NCBI GenBank assembly: GCA_963773035.1
Contig: CAVYZX010000012.1
Span: 310,001 to 374,000, forward strand
DNA from: CAVRXZ01 sp963773035
GTDB taxonomy: Bacteria > Acidobacteriota > Vicinamibacteria > Vicinamibacterales > CAVVIG01
Length of the DNA: 64,000 nt
Reading direction: 5' to 3'
In this document: piece by piece, positions 1 to 8,369 of the stretch
How positions within the stretch are numbered: the first letter of the stretch is position 1
How the letters are laid out: the number at the start of each line of letters is the position of its first letter
Position numbers and translations under genes: made by a program
The notes under the pieces: model-generated
The model's database searches: none
Told to the model about the DNA's origin: nothing
What the model saw: only the letters and a program-made list of their open reading frames with translations

Positions 1-169
1 CATGTCCCGCCAGCTGCTGCCACCCACCATCAATCTGCACGACCAAGATCCCGCGTGTGATTTGGACTTCGTGCCGAATCAGGGACGGCACGCCGACGTC
101 GAAGCAGCACTCTGCAACTGCCTGGGATTTGGCTCGAAGAACAGTGCGTTGGTTCTGGGACGAGTGTGA
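1..169 (+). CDS. Beta-ketoacyl-ACP synthase, C-terminal end (partial)
   Basis: Only the last 56 complete codons lie in the window; the gene begins upstream and stops with TGA at 167-169. The reading frame (codons starting at base 2) gives LPPTINLHDQDPACDLDF and then LGFGSKNSALVLGRV, the C-terminal signature of FabF-type condensing enzymes. In the family the His after PPTINL..DP region and the GFG.N loop border the active site where malonyl-ACP is decarboxylated and condensed with an acyl chain. The enzyme acts in the cytoplasm in fatty-acid or polyketide synthesis. The GSKN variant in place of the usual GGTN of housekeeping FabF, and the FAD oxidoreductase just downstream, make a specialised lipid or polyketide pathway possible. 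The family assignment is firm; the pathway is inference. Confidence 0.85.
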   Translation, partial: MSRQLLPPTINLHDQDPACDLDFVPNQGRHADVEAALCNCLGFGSKNSALVLGRV

Positions 170-185
170 CTATCTCAGGACGAAC

Positions 186-212
186 TTTGTGTTCTTTGTG
201 GCCTTTGTGGTT
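186..212. repeat. TTTGTG 9-bp tandem repeat
   Basis: Three perfect-length 9-bp units, TTTGTGTTC, TTTGTGGCC and TTTGTGGTT, lie in the gap between the synthase stop and the next gene. A two-unit copy of the same motif recurs at 31920-31937, where it forms part of a signal-peptide coding sequence. It is a short dispersed repeat of unknown function. Because 9 bp is a multiple of three, it stays open in several frames and can make the next gene's start look too far upstream. Confidence 0.6.
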
Positions 213-263
213 CCGAAGTTTGGCCGTGAGGTCTTGAGAGCTGGAGTGGGAGCCCCGCCGCCA

Positions 264-1427
264 GTGAAAGACGACGTGATCATCGTTGGTGCAGGCCCGG
301 CTGGAGTGGTTGCAGCGACCCTCCTGGCTCGTGAAGGTGTGCGGGTGCGGATTCTCGATCGCGCCACCTTCCCTCGAGACAAGTTGTGCGGGGACACCGT
401 CAACCCTGGCACGCTGCAGGCGCTCGAGAGCCTGGGATTGTCGCACGCCGCGGATGGTCGCGGCCTTCCTATCGAGGGCATGCTCATGACGGGCCCGGGG
501 GGTACGAAGGTCGAAGCTCGCTATCCCAGTGGCCTGCGTGGGCGGTCGCTCGTGCGCCGCGACTTCGACTGGGCCTTGCTGCAGTCGGCCATCGCCGCTG
601 GAGTCAGGTTCGAGCCGGCAGTGACGGTGCGGCGTGCGCTCGTCGACGAATCCGGACCGAACAAGACGATCCGCGGCGTGGTGGCCGTCCGCAAGGGACA
701 CGAGCACACGATGCCCGCGTCAGTCACCGTTGCTGCCGACGGCCGGCACTCGACCCTCGCGTTCGGTCTGGGGTTGGCGCGACACCCATCCCGGCCGAGG
801 CGATGGGCCGTTGGCGCGTACTTCGAAAATGCCGGCGGCACGCCTTCGGTGGGAGAGATGCACGTACGGTCGGGTCGCTACATTGGCGTCGCTCACCTGG
901 GCAATGGTCTTTCGAACGTATGCCTCGTTAAACCTTCAACCGCGGGCGATGCGGCGTTCGGCGACCCGACGTCTCTGTTGCGCTTTGAACTGACGCGCGA
1001 CCCGTTCCTGCGCGAGCGGTTTTCAGTGGCACGGCTCGTCCGGCCGCCGGCAGTGCTGGGTCCGCTTGCCGTGGATGTGACGCCCGAGTCCGTTCGCGGC
1101 CTGATTCTCGCCGGCGACGCAGCCGGTTTCATCGATCCGATGACGGGCGACGGCCTGAGGTTCGCCGTGCGTGGTGGGGCGTTGGCGGCTCGGGCAACTC
1201 TGGAGGCTCTGCAGCATGGGTGGGCCGGCGTCCACGAGCGACTGGCGGCCGCTCGACGCCGGGAATTTGCGGCGAAGTGGCGGTTCAACCGAACCGTGCG
1301 CGCTTTGGTTGCGTCGCCAGCCCTCGTTCATGGCGCGACATTTGGTGCGCGCCTGGTGCCGGCCCTCCTGCGTCGACTGATCGTCACGGCCGGCGACTGC
1401 AGCGCCCCCACCCCCGACGCGAACTGA
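264..1427 (+). CDS. NAD(P)/FAD-dependent oxidoreductase, geranylgeranyl-reductase-like
   Basis: A 387-residue flavoprotein. I chose the GTG at 264 because it puts the Rossmann beta strand (VKDDVIIVGAGPAG) at the N-terminus; an upstream ATG at 57 in the same frame would run through the synthase gene and the TTTGTG repeat. GAGPAG at residues 8-13 binds the FAD ADP moiety, and the second flavin motif GDAAGFIDPMTGDG sits near residues 284-297. This is the group that includes geranylgeranyl reductases, digeranylglycerophospholipid reductases and aromatic hydroxylases, so it probably reduces or hydroxylates a lipid or polyketide substrate in the cytoplasm or at the membrane. Its position just after a FabF-type synthase supports a shared biosynthetic operon. 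The exact substrate cannot be read from the sequence. Confidence 0.82.
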   Translation: MKDDVIIVGAGPAGVVAATLLAREGVRVRILDRATFPRDKLCGDTVNPGTLQALESLGLSHAADGRGLPIEGMLMTGPGGTKVEARYPSGLRGRSLVRRDFDWALLQSAIAAGVRFEPAVTVRRALVDESGPNKTIRGVVAVRKGHEHTMPASVTVAADGRHSTLAFGLGLARHPSRPRRWAVGAYFENAGGTPSVGEMHVRSGRYIGVAHLGNGLSNVCLVKPSTAGDAAFGDPTSLLRFELTRDPFLRERFSVARLVRPPAVLGPLAVDVTPESVRGLILAGDAAGFIDPMTGDGLRFAVRGGALAARATLEALQHGWAGVHERLAAARRREFAAKWRFNRTVRALVASPALVHGATFGARLVPALLRRLIVTAGDCSAPTPDAN

Positions 1428-1431
1428 CGCC

Positions 1432-1468
1432 CTTCGACTTGCTCGGTCGTGCTGAGCGGTAGTCGAAG
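1432..1468. repeat. Hairpin repeat with CTTCGACT/AGTCGAAG arms
   Basis: An 8-bp perfect inverted repeat, CTTCGACT at 1432-1439 and AGTCGAAG at 1461-1468, starts four bases after the oxidoreductase stop. A smaller GCTC/GAGC arm lies inside the loop. It has the form of the short 'ccttcgact...gtcgaag' intergenic repeats known from many GC-rich genomes, and could end transcription of the upstream gene although no T-tract follows. Confidence 0.5.
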
Positions 1469-1544
1469 TACGCTGATGCTCGCGTCGGCTTCGCACGGCC
1501 ACCATATGTCGTGTAGCGGGGATGCCGCGGTCAGGCCGTTTCCG

Positions 1545-2539
1545 ATGATCGAATATGCACGCGACTTGATCAGCGTCACGTTTGCGACGGAGGAGCACGT
1601 AGCCTGAGTGAGGGGCTGGTCAGTCGTGCCGCTGGCCACGAGCGGTAGATGTGAACGTGCCGCTCGTGGCGGAGAGCGGCGCGACGATGAGGTCGAGGGA
1701 TCCAGAAGGAAGGCATCGCCGATGGCAATGCGTCGGCGTGCCGCTACCGAGAGTCTCGCGGACCGGCGGGCACGATTCTGCCGACGAACAGCCAAGACGC
1801 CGTTGACGGCTTGGTTCTGGGCGACGTATCTGACGGTCACCGCACAAGCGCGGCATGTCGGCGCTCCTGCTTCAGCGACAGGTTGGGTCTGCGACGGTCC
1901 GAAACGGCGTTGGATGCTGACTGCATTTCGAAGCGTCCGGCGAGCGATGGTCGAATGCGGCGCGCGAGACCAGCTCCAGGGCTGACGTGGAAATCGACGA
2001 CACCTGTGGATTGGCGGCGTTCGAAGCGGGGCTGCGCGGCAGCCGCCAATTGACGGGCCGCCGTGCGGCCCTGGTGGCTGGTCGCCGTTGCAAAGCGCGG
2101 CGCCACGTCGGGCCGCGTGCGAATGGCGGTCATTCCGGACTTCAAAGCCACGACGCTGATGGCCTTCATCAAACAGCATGTGGCGCCGGGTTCGACGATC
2201 TACACCGATGGGTTGAAACAGTTCACCGGCTTGCCGGTTGCCGGCTATCGGCACGTCGCGCGCACACAGCCGCTGGCGGGCGAGCTCCGCAAGGGTGCGC
2301 GGTCGGTCGTGCCGCTCGCCGATCGCGCGATTGGCAACCTCCAGCAGTGGCTGGTCGGCACCCATCACGGCGTGAGTCGAGCGCAGCTGCAGGTCTACCT
2401 CGATGAGTTCGCGTTCCGGCATAACCGTCGGCGGACACCCACGGCCGCGTTCCAAACGTTGCTCGGCCTCGGGACCGGGCGCGCGCCGACACCGTATCGT
2501 TCCATGCGGGGCGCTCAGGACCTGGCCGCGGTGGGTTGA
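1545..2539 (+). pseudogene. IS1595-family (ISXO2-like) transposase remnant
   Basis: This fills most of the 1.2-kb gap before the ACT gene. Fragments of one transposase lie in different frames: an N-terminal piece with ISVTFATEEH from 1545, stopped at 1605-1607; TPLTAWFWATYLTVTA at about 1798-1845; MSALLLQRQVGSATV in another frame near 1855; VEIDDT near 1990 in a third; and a long C-terminal part in frame from 2063 with GSTIYTDGLKQFTGL, then PLADRAIGNLQQWL and FRHNRR. These match the zinc-ribbon plus DDE layout of ISXO2-type transposases. At least three frameshifts and one stop show it is dead. I could not find convincing terminal inverted repeats or a target-site duplication, so the element ends are unknown. 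Confidence 0.82.
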
Positions 2540-2627
2540 TCGCAACATGTGGTGGTTAGCTGAAACAACCGGATAAGCAAGAGCCAACTAAGCCCTAAGC
2601 CCTGAACGTCCGTGTTACATTCCCGGC

Positions 2628-3281
2628 ATGCCAGCGTACGCCGTTCTCACGACCGTCGCCAATCAGCCTGGAATCCTGTTCGGTCTGACCCGAGTCCTCC
2701 TCAATCACCAGGCCAACGTCAGCACTGTGGACATCAATCCCCGCGACGATCAGAGCGCGGAGATCTATCTCGAATTCACAGCTGACGCGCCAATCGAGCC
2801 GATCGTCGAGGACCTGCGGCAGGTGACCGGCGTGTCCCGCGTCGAGTTGACGCCGTCGTTCGCCAAGATCTACGGCAAGCGGATCATCATCATGGGCGGA
2901 GGCGCGCAAGTGGGACAGGCGGCGCTCGGTGCGATCAGCGAGGCCGATCGTCACAATATTCGCGGGGAACGGATCTCGGTCGACACGATCCCGCTCGTCG
3001 GTGAGGAGGCGCTCGCCAGCGCGGTTCGCGCAGTCGTTCGCCTGCCGCGCGTGCGTCTGCTCGTGCTGGCCGGCTCGCTGATGGGCGGCGAGATCACGGC
3101 TGCGGTCGAAGAAGTGCGGCAAAAAGGACTTCCCGTGATCTCGCTGAACATGGCCGGCAGCGTGCCCGATGTGGCCGATCTGGTCGTCTCCGACCCCATT
3201 CAGGCCGGTGTGATGGCGGTGATGGCCATTGCCGACACCGCGACGTTCAACATTGTGCGGCAGCAGAAACGGCGGTACTAA
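2628..3281 (+). CDS. ACT domain protein with DUF5612-like C-terminal domain
   Basis: A 217-residue cytoplasmic protein. Residues 1-75 form an ACT-type ligand-binding fold (starts MPAYAVLTTVANQPGILF; then a second strand set ending near VSRVELTPS). Residues about 85-215 match my recollection of the DUF5612 domain, with GGGAQVGQAALGAI and LVLAGSLMGGEI. Such ACT-DUF5612 proteins are best known from methanogenic archaea and are thought to sense an amino acid or other small ligand; no reaction is established. No Shine-Dalgarno sequence precedes the ATG, but TACATT lies six bases upstream, compatible with a leaderless transcript. It stands alone between the transposase remnant and the exported ThDP enzyme. 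The ACT call is firm, the DUF5612 name moderate. Confidence 0.75.
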   Translation: MPAYAVLTTVANQPGILFGLTRVLLNHQANVSTVDINPRDDQSAEIYLEFTADAPIEPIVEDLRQVTGVSRVELTPSFAKIYGKRIIIMGGGAQVGQAALGAISEADRHNIRGERISVDTIPLVGEEALASAVRAVVRLPRVRLLVLAGSLMGGEITAAVEEVRQKGLPVISLNMAGSVPDVADLVVSDPIQAGVMAVMAIADTATFNIVRQQKRRY

Positions 3282-3384
3282 GCCGGAAGGGAGCGCCTGC
3301 GGCCATGCTGAGCCGAGGACATGGAAATCCGAGGCGAAGCATCGGCGTCAGTTCGCGCTGGGGGTGGGGCCCCAGCGCCAGTAA

Positions 3385-3413
3385 AGAAAAGACGGGCAGG
3401 AGGGGCAGGAAGG
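3385..3413. repeat. 9-bp purine-rich repeat, short copy
   Basis: About three units of the GGCAGGA(A/G)G type, reading gacgggcaggaggggcagga, sit in the gap before the ThDP enzyme gene. The same unit builds long arrays at 10018-10089, 10830-10937 and, on the other strand, 52360-52431. Confidence 0.55.
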
Positions 3414-3501
3414 ATGATCGGCTGCCGAGCTGGAACAGGAAAAAAGCTATGATTGCCCGCGGTCACGTACTAGGTTCACCGCGCACCAGGAGAAAGACAC
3501 G

Positions 3502-5448
3502 ATGGCCAGATCAAGGAATCATGTAGATCGGCGTCGGTTCCTGAAGGGCGCCGCTGTCGGCGCCGCCGCGATCGTTTCGAAACCTGTTACCGGAGCCGCT
3601 CAGCAGCAGGCCGCACCGGCTGCGCGAGCGACGACGCCGCTTCCGTCGCCGGCGCTCGTCGCTGCGGAAACCAGCCCGCCGCCCCCGCGCGTCGATGTCT
3701 ACACCACCGACCGTCCCGGGTCGGACTTCATGGTCGACGTCATCAAATCCCTCGACATCGATTACGTCGCCGCCAATCCCGGCTCCACGTTCCGCGCGCT
3801 GCACGAGTCGTTGATCAACTACGGCGGCAATCGAAAGCCGGAGCTCCTCACTTGCTGCCACGAAGAGTCGTCTGTCGCGATGGCGCATGGCTACGCCAAG
3901 ATCGAAGGAAAGCCGATCATGGTGATGGCGCACGGCACGGTCGGCCTTCAGCACGCGTCGATGGCGATCTACAACGCCTACGCCGACCGCGTGCCCGTGT
4001 ACATCGTCCTCGGCAATGTGGCCGACGGGCCGTGGCGGCGCAGTGATGTCGAATGGACGCACGCCGTGCAGGACGCGTCGCTGATGGTCCGCGACTACAC
4101 CAAGTGGGACGATGCGCCGATTTCGTTGAGGCAGTTTGCCGAGTCGGCTGTGCGTGCTTACAAGATCGCCATGACGCCGCCGATGGGGCCGACTGTACTC
4201 GTTGCCGACGCCGTCCTTCAGGAGGAGCCGGTCTCGCCGGAGGACCGCGGTCGCCTTCGCGTACCGAAGCTTTCCGCAACGGCCCCGCCGGCCGGCGATT
4301 CAGGTGCCGTCGCCGAAATCGCCAAACTGCTCGTCGCGGCGGAGAACCCACTCATCGTAACCGGGCGGTCGGCGCGGACGCCGAAGGGACTCGAGCTGCT
4401 GGTCGAACTGGCGGAGCTCCTCCAGGCTCCCGTGTCCGATCGCCGGATGCGGATGAATTTTCCCACGCGCCATCCGTTGTACGACACGGGCAGCCTCGCC
4501 TCTGCGGACGTCGTGCTCGCGCTCGAGGTGCCAGACCTGTTCCATGTGACGCATGCGTTGACCCCCGTGAATCGAATGGGGATGGAGTCGCGCCCGCTCA
4601 CGAAAACTGGCGCCAAGATCCTCACGATTTCATCGCTCGACCTCCTGACGAAGAGCAACTACCAGGACATGGGCCGGTACAACGAGGTCGATCTCGCGAT
4701 TGCCGCCGATGCCGAAGCCACGTTGCCGTCTCTCATCGAGTCGTGCCGGCGGCTGATGACGCCCGACCGGAAGCGCGTCGTCGACGAGCGCGGCCGGAAG
4801 TACGCCGACGCCGCCGCGCGAATGCGCGATCGCGCGCTGCAGGAGGCCGCATGGGGTTGGGACGCCAGCCCGATCACGACCGCGCGAATGTCGGCTGAGA
4901 TCTGGGATCTGGTCAAGAACGACGACTGGTCGCTCGTGTCGGAGGTGGTGTTCCAGAGCTGGTGGCCGACGCGGCTCTGGAATTTCACGAAGCACTATCA
5001 GTTCATCGGCGGCCACGGCGCCTACGGTGTCGGCTACGGTGCGCCTGCGGCGGTCGGCGCGGCGCTGGCCAACCGGAAGTACGGTCGGCTGACGATCAAT
5101 ATCCAGTCCGATGGCGATCTAAATTACGCGCCAGGTGTGCTCTGGACGGCCGCTCATCACCGCATTCCGATGTTGACGGTGATGCACAACAACCGCTCTT
5201 ACCACCAGGAGCGGATGTTTGTTGCCGACATGGCGGCGAGGGCCGAGCGCGACGTATCGCGCGTTGGCATCGGCAACGATCTCACCGATCCAAACATCGA
5301 CTACGCGAGTTTGGCCAAGGCGTATGGGATGGTCGGGATCGGGCCAATCGAGCGCGCGGCCGACCTTGGCCCCGCCCTCAAGAAGGCGCTCGACGTCGTC
5401 AGGCGCGGCGAGCCTGCGCTCGTCGACGTCGTGTCTCAACCGAGATAA
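3502..5448 (+). CDS. Tat-exported thiamine-diphosphate enzyme, acetolactate-synthase-like
   Basis: A 648-residue ThDP-dependent enzyme with a twin-arginine signal at the start (RRRFLKG, residues 10-16, then an alanine-rich stretch to about residue 40). A Shine-Dalgarno AGGAG lies at about 3488. The N-terminal pyrimidine-binding domain (about 75-240) has HEESSVAMAHGYAK with the family's catalytic glutamate near residue 121; the central domain spans about 250-390; the C-terminal diphosphate domain has GDGDLNY near 536 followed by HNNRSYHQ. The family decarboxylates 2-oxo acids and transfers or oxidises the resulting carbanion; a periplasmic location is unusual because cofactor must be bound before Tat export. 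The cytochrome c gene starts immediately after the stop, which suggests a periplasmic oxidation of the ThDP intermediate, but substrate and reaction are unknown. Confidence 0.8.
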   Translation: MARSRNHVDRRRFLKGAAVGAAAIVSKPVTGAAQQQAAPAARATTPLPSPALVAAETSPPPPRVDVYTTDRPGSDFMVDVIKSLDIDYVAANPGSTFRALHESLINYGGNRKPELLTCCHEESSVAMAHGYAKIEGKPIMVMAHGTVGLQHASMAIYNAYADRVPVYIVLGNVADGPWRRSDVEWTHAVQDASLMVRDYTKWDDAPISLRQFAESAVRAYKIAMTPPMGPTVLVADAVLQEEPVSPEDRGRLRVPKLSATAPPAGDSGAVAEIAKLLVAAENPLIVTGRSARTPKGLELLVELAELLQAPVSDRRMRMNFPTRHPLYDTGSLASADVVLALEVPDLFHVTHALTPVNRMGMESRPLTKTGAKILTISSLDLLTKSNYQDMGRYNEVDLAIAADAEATLPSLIESCRRLMTPDRKRVVDERGRKYADAAARMRDRALQEAAWGWDASPITTARMSAEIWDLVKNDDWSLVSEVVFQSWWPTRLWNFTKHYQFIGGHGAYGVGYGAPAAVGAALANRKYGRLTINIQSDGDLNYAPGVLWTAAHHRIPMLTVMHNNRSYHQERMFVADMAARAERDVSRVGIGNDLTDPNIDYASLAKAYGMVGIGPIERAADLGPALKKALDVVRRGEPALVDVVSQPR

Positions 5449-5460
5449 GTGAGCGGCGAG

Positions 5461-5838
5461 ATGAAGCCTGTCGTAACCGTTCTCAGCGCTGTCACAATCG
5501 CCACCGTGCTTGCCGGTGCCGGTACCGGGACGTTTGCAGCCGGCCAGAGCCCGCCGTCAGGCAACGCCGCAAACGGCAAACAGCTGTTCGAAAAGCAGAA
5601 CTGCTACTACTGTCACGGCACCGCAGGCCAGGGCGGGCGCGACGGCGCGCGGATCGCGGCTACGGCACTCACGGTGGCCCAGTTCACCCGCTACGTCCGA
5701 CGCCCCGCCGGCGCCATGCCGGCATACACGGCCAAGCTGCTCACCGACGAGCAGCTGGCCGACGTGTACGCGTATCTCAAAACACTCCCTGCCGCGCAGC
5801 CACCCGCGCAGATTCCGATTCTGGATCGGTCGCGATAG
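5461..5838 (+). CDS. Periplasmic monohaem cytochrome c
   Basis: A 125-residue protein with an N-terminal signal peptide (MKPVVTVLSAVTIATVLAG, cleavage probably after FAAG) and one haem-attachment motif CYYCH in the class I position (QLFEKQNCYYCHGTAGQG). The likely axial methionine is in GAMPAY. A GTG at 5449, directly after the preceding stop, is an alternative start in the same frame; I prefer the ATG because it begins the signal peptide. The gene is translationally adjacent to the exported ThDP enzyme, so it probably accepts electrons from it or from a shared partner in the periplasm. This partnership is inference from context. Confidence 0.8.
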   Translation: MKPVVTVLSAVTIATVLAGAGTGTFAAGQSPPSGNAANGKQLFEKQNCYYCHGTAGQGGRDGARIAATALTVAQFTRYVRRPAGAMPAYTAKLLTDEQLADVYAYLKTLPAAQPPAQIPILDRSR

Positions 5839-5869
5839 GCCCCGGCCGCGAAGGCGTAGCCGCGACCGT

Positions 5870-6865
5870 CTACTTGGCGGCCGCTGTCCGCTCTTCCGCC
5901 CGCGCGCCGGACAGCGAGTTCGTCAGGCTGTAGTTGTGCTCGTGGCACGCCTCTTCGTAGACGCGGCTGTCGGTCTTGGCCATCGGGAACGACAGCACGA
6001 TCCTGTCCTGAAATGTTGCGGCGTCCACGATCGTCGCCTCGTACTCGAGGACGTTCGCAGATCGCCGAGCGAAGCGCTCGGTCACCACTTTTTTCAGCGG
6101 GCGTCCGGCGCCCGCGAAGCTCCTCGTCCGATTGTTGAAGTTTCTGGTCTCGACCACCAGGGTGTCGCCCTCCCAATGCCCTGTTGCATCGCCGGACCAG
6201 CTCCGCAGCGGCTCGGGCAGGTGCGGTCTGCCGTCGAGCGGGATGATCCTCAGGGTGGCGTCAGTCAGCAGGACGACGTGATCGGCAGCTTGAAGAATCT
6301 GCAGATAGTTGCCGTCGAGTTGCGGCACCAACGGGACAGTCGCGGCAAAAAGGCAGCGTTCACTCGGGGGGAAGTCTTCAGGACCATCCCTTCTGCCGCG
6401 GCCGAAGGACGCAAGAAACGCAGGCGGAGGAGGCTCGCCGTTGGTGAGCAATGTAATCACTTCTTGCGGACCTGGCACCCGCTGAACTCCTTCGACGAGC
6501 GCCGGGAGTTTGCCGTTGTCGGGGTAGGTGAGGAGCGATGTCCGCAGATCTTCGACGTGAGCCGTGTGATCGAGCCAGGCGAGGCCGACGTCTTCAACCG
6601 GAGCAAAATTGGCAATCGACTGAAGCGCTTTTTCCATCGCGCCCTTGCGCTTCTCCATCTCCTCGCGGGTGAAGAGCTTCTTGTCGGCGAACGCCGACGG
6701 GCGCTCGAGCGGCACGTTCGAGTTGAAATTCCAGACCCCGCGCAAATCGGCCTGCCCGGCTTCAGTGCGTGGCGCCTTGTACTTCGTTTCCTGAGCGATG
6801 GCTGAAGCGCCGCCGGCAGTGATCGCAGCGAGCAGCAACAGAAAGCAGTCTCGAGCGCCAATCAT
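5870..6865 (-). CDS. Secreted protein of an Acidobacteria-expanded family
   Basis: A 331-residue exported protein. The ATG at 6865 has GGAG seven bases upstream and opens a signal peptide (MIGARDCFLLLLAAITAGG...ASAIAQ). An in-frame ATG at 6898 lacks this. The mature part starts with DLRGVWNFNSNVPLERP and has the blocks RIIPLDGRPHLPE, GHWEGDTLVVETRNF and ACHEHNYSL. The gene at 27261-28283 encodes a clear paralogue with the same blocks in the same order. The family is common in acidobacterial genomes and has no established function that I know of; a periplasmic or surface role is likely. It is transcribed towards the cytochrome c gene. Confidence 0.75.
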   Translation of the reverse strand: MIGARDCFLLLLAAITAGGASAIAQETKYKAPRTEAGQADLRGVWNFNSNVPLERPSAFADKKLFTREEMEKRKGAMEKALQSIANFAPVEDVGLAWLDHTAHVEDLRTSLLTYPDNGKLPALVEGVQRVPGPQEVITLLTNGEPPPPAFLASFGRGRRDGPEDFPPSERCLFAATVPLVPQLDGNYLQILQAADHVVLLTDATLRIIPLDGRPHLPEPLRSWSGDATGHWEGDTLVVETRNFNNRTRSFAGAGRPLKKVVTERFARRSANVLEYEATIVDAATFQDRIVLSFPMAKTDSRVYEEACHEHNYSLTNSLSGARAEERTAAAK

Positions 6866-6951
6866 GGGCTTTCTCCAACTGAAGAGCGCGTCCCGCATCG
6901 CCCGCCCTTGTTAGGCGTTAGACGCGACGGCTCCGACGCCAGTTCCGGTAT

Positions 6952-6971
6952 GGCTTCCGGCTTCAGCCGGA
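6952..6971. repeat. Perfect hairpin CTTCCGGC-TTCA-GCCGGAAG
   Basis: An 8-bp perfect stem with a 4-base loop lies in the 150-base gap between the M48 protease stop and the secreted-protein start. On the minus strand it is downstream of the protease gene (stop at 7017), so it could be its terminator. It also resembles a dispersed hairpin repeat of this genome type, which is my recollection and cannot be tested here. Confidence 0.5.
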
Positions 6972-7016
6972 AGTTCAATCCGCCGCCGAATGAAAACGCA
7001 GAGTTGCGCTGACGCG

Positions 7017-8369
7017 TTACGGGACGAACTCGCCCTGCCGGCCCTTCGACCACGGATCGTAGTTGAGACAGAATCGCACGCGGTCCCTGATCGGCGGGTG
7101 GTCATAATACAGGAACACCGCCAGCGGAATCGGCTCGGGATCGTCGAGATTGACATCTCCCAGGACTTGAAACGCCTGTGCGCACGTTTGCGCTGCGCGG
7201 GCCGTCAGGCCGTGCGTGACTTCAAGACCGTACTGGTCCGCCTGTTCCTCGTAGTGCCTGGAGATGGCGCTCACACCCGGCGTGATGCAGAAGTAGAAGA
7301 CGGAAATGAGGATCAATAACGCGGGCAGCGACGCCCAGTCGTCAAGTCCACGAACGTTCCAGCTGACTGCCCAACGCGCGAGGACCCAGTCCACGGTGCG
7401 GTATCCAAGATAGAACAGCACGATGAGAAGCGCGGCGCCGAACGCGAGCAGCTTCGGGATGTGCCACAACACGTAATGACCCATCTCATGTCCGGCGACA
7501 TAGACGATCTGCGGCGACGTCATCTTCTTGATCGTCGTGTCCCACACGACGATCCGCTTGGATTCACCGAAGCCGGTGACGTAGGCGTTCAGCGCGTTGA
7601 GTTTCTCGCCTGCTCCCATCCAGAACATGCGTTGCGGCGGAATGTCTTCGCCGGAGCGCTGCACCATCTGCTCCAGGCTCGCGGTGAGTGCGGGCTCCTT
7701 CTGAGCCAGCGGCTCGAACCTGAAGAACAGCGGGTCGATGACGAGCGGCTGCAGGAACACCAAAGCCAGTCCGATCGGCAGCGAGGCCAACCAGAAGTAG
7801 AACCACCAGCGGCGCCGCGAGCGGCGGATGATCGCGTAGAGAAGCCACACGAAGATCGTGGCGATGACCAGTGTGACGACCTCGTTCTTGATCCAATCCC
7901 AGAGCCACGATCCCCAATTCTGAACTGACAGCCCGTACTTCAGGAAGATCCAGTTCCTGAACGCGGCCAGTGGCAGTTCAAGCGCGTCAATCGTCAGAAT
8001 CAATGGTGGTGTAAAGATCAGGGCTTGAACGAATCGCCGCCTGGAGACACTTTCGGCCCAGGTGCGGTATTTCGCCGACAGCCTCCATCGCAGAACGAGC
8101 CAGAGCGCGGCCACTCCATAGACGAAGCCGACGAGCGTCGTCCAGAATCGAATCTGGTTGATGCTACGCGCCTGCCGGTAGCGATCGGGCGGCAGCGTAT
8201 ATCTGGTGACTTCTCCGGGCATCGCCTGGCCGGAGCGGACGGTGGCGTCGGGATTCGAACCTGCGGGCTGTGCCTGCATGATCGCGGCAGGCAGGAAGGT
8301 CTGCGGTGCCGGCGCTGCGATGGCGGCGCACGACAAGCAGATCGCGCAAGCGAGGAGCGCGGAAGTCAT
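7017..8369 (-). CDS. M48-family membrane metallopeptidase, CAAX-protease-1-like
   Basis: A 450-residue membrane protease of the Ste24/HtpX clan. The ATG at 8369 overlaps the stop of the upstream esterase (ATGA) and begins a signal or anchor segment. Several membrane segments follow (about residues 70-95, 120-145, 160-180, 200-220, 300-320). The zinc site is HEMGH near residues 293-297 with a third ligand in EEQADQYG near 375. The enlarged membrane domain before the zinc site is like Ste24, which cleaves CAAX-type or misfolded membrane proteins. Bacterial members are thought to act in membrane quality control. Translational coupling to the esterase suggests one transcript. An open frame of the same phase runs much further upstream but only across the esterase gene. 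Confidence 0.85.
   Translation of the reverse strand: MTSALLACAICLSCAAIAAPAPQTFLPAAIMQAQPAGSNPDATVRSGQAMPGEVTRYTLPPDRYRQARSINQIRFWTTLVGFVYGVAALWLVLRWRLSAKYRTWAESVSRRRFVQALIFTPPLILTIDALELPLAAFRNWIFLKYGLSVQNWGSWLWDWIKNEVVTLVIATIFVWLLYAIIRRSRRRWWFYFWLASLPIGLALVFLQPLVIDPLFFRFEPLAQKEPALTASLEQMVQRSGEDIPPQRMFWMGAGEKLNALNAYVTGFGESKRIVVWDTTIKKMTSPQIVYVAGHEMGHYVLWHIPKLLAFGAALLIVLFYLGYRTVDWVLARWAVSWNVRGLDDWASLPALLILISVFYFCITPGVSAISRHYEEQADQYGLEVTHGLTARAAQTCAQAFQVLGDVNLDDPEPIPLAVFLYYDHPPIRDRVRFCLNYDPWSKGRQGEFVP

Noticed and set aside
1545..2539. Active insertion sequence
   Set aside because: The transposase is split by several frameshifts and a stop codon, and no terminal repeats were found.
8230..8260. 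tRNA-like 3' end: GGATTCGAACC on the plus strand
   Set aside because: It matches a T-loop by chance. The bases on either side do not pair into an acceptor and T stem, and the stretch codes for part of the M48 protease.
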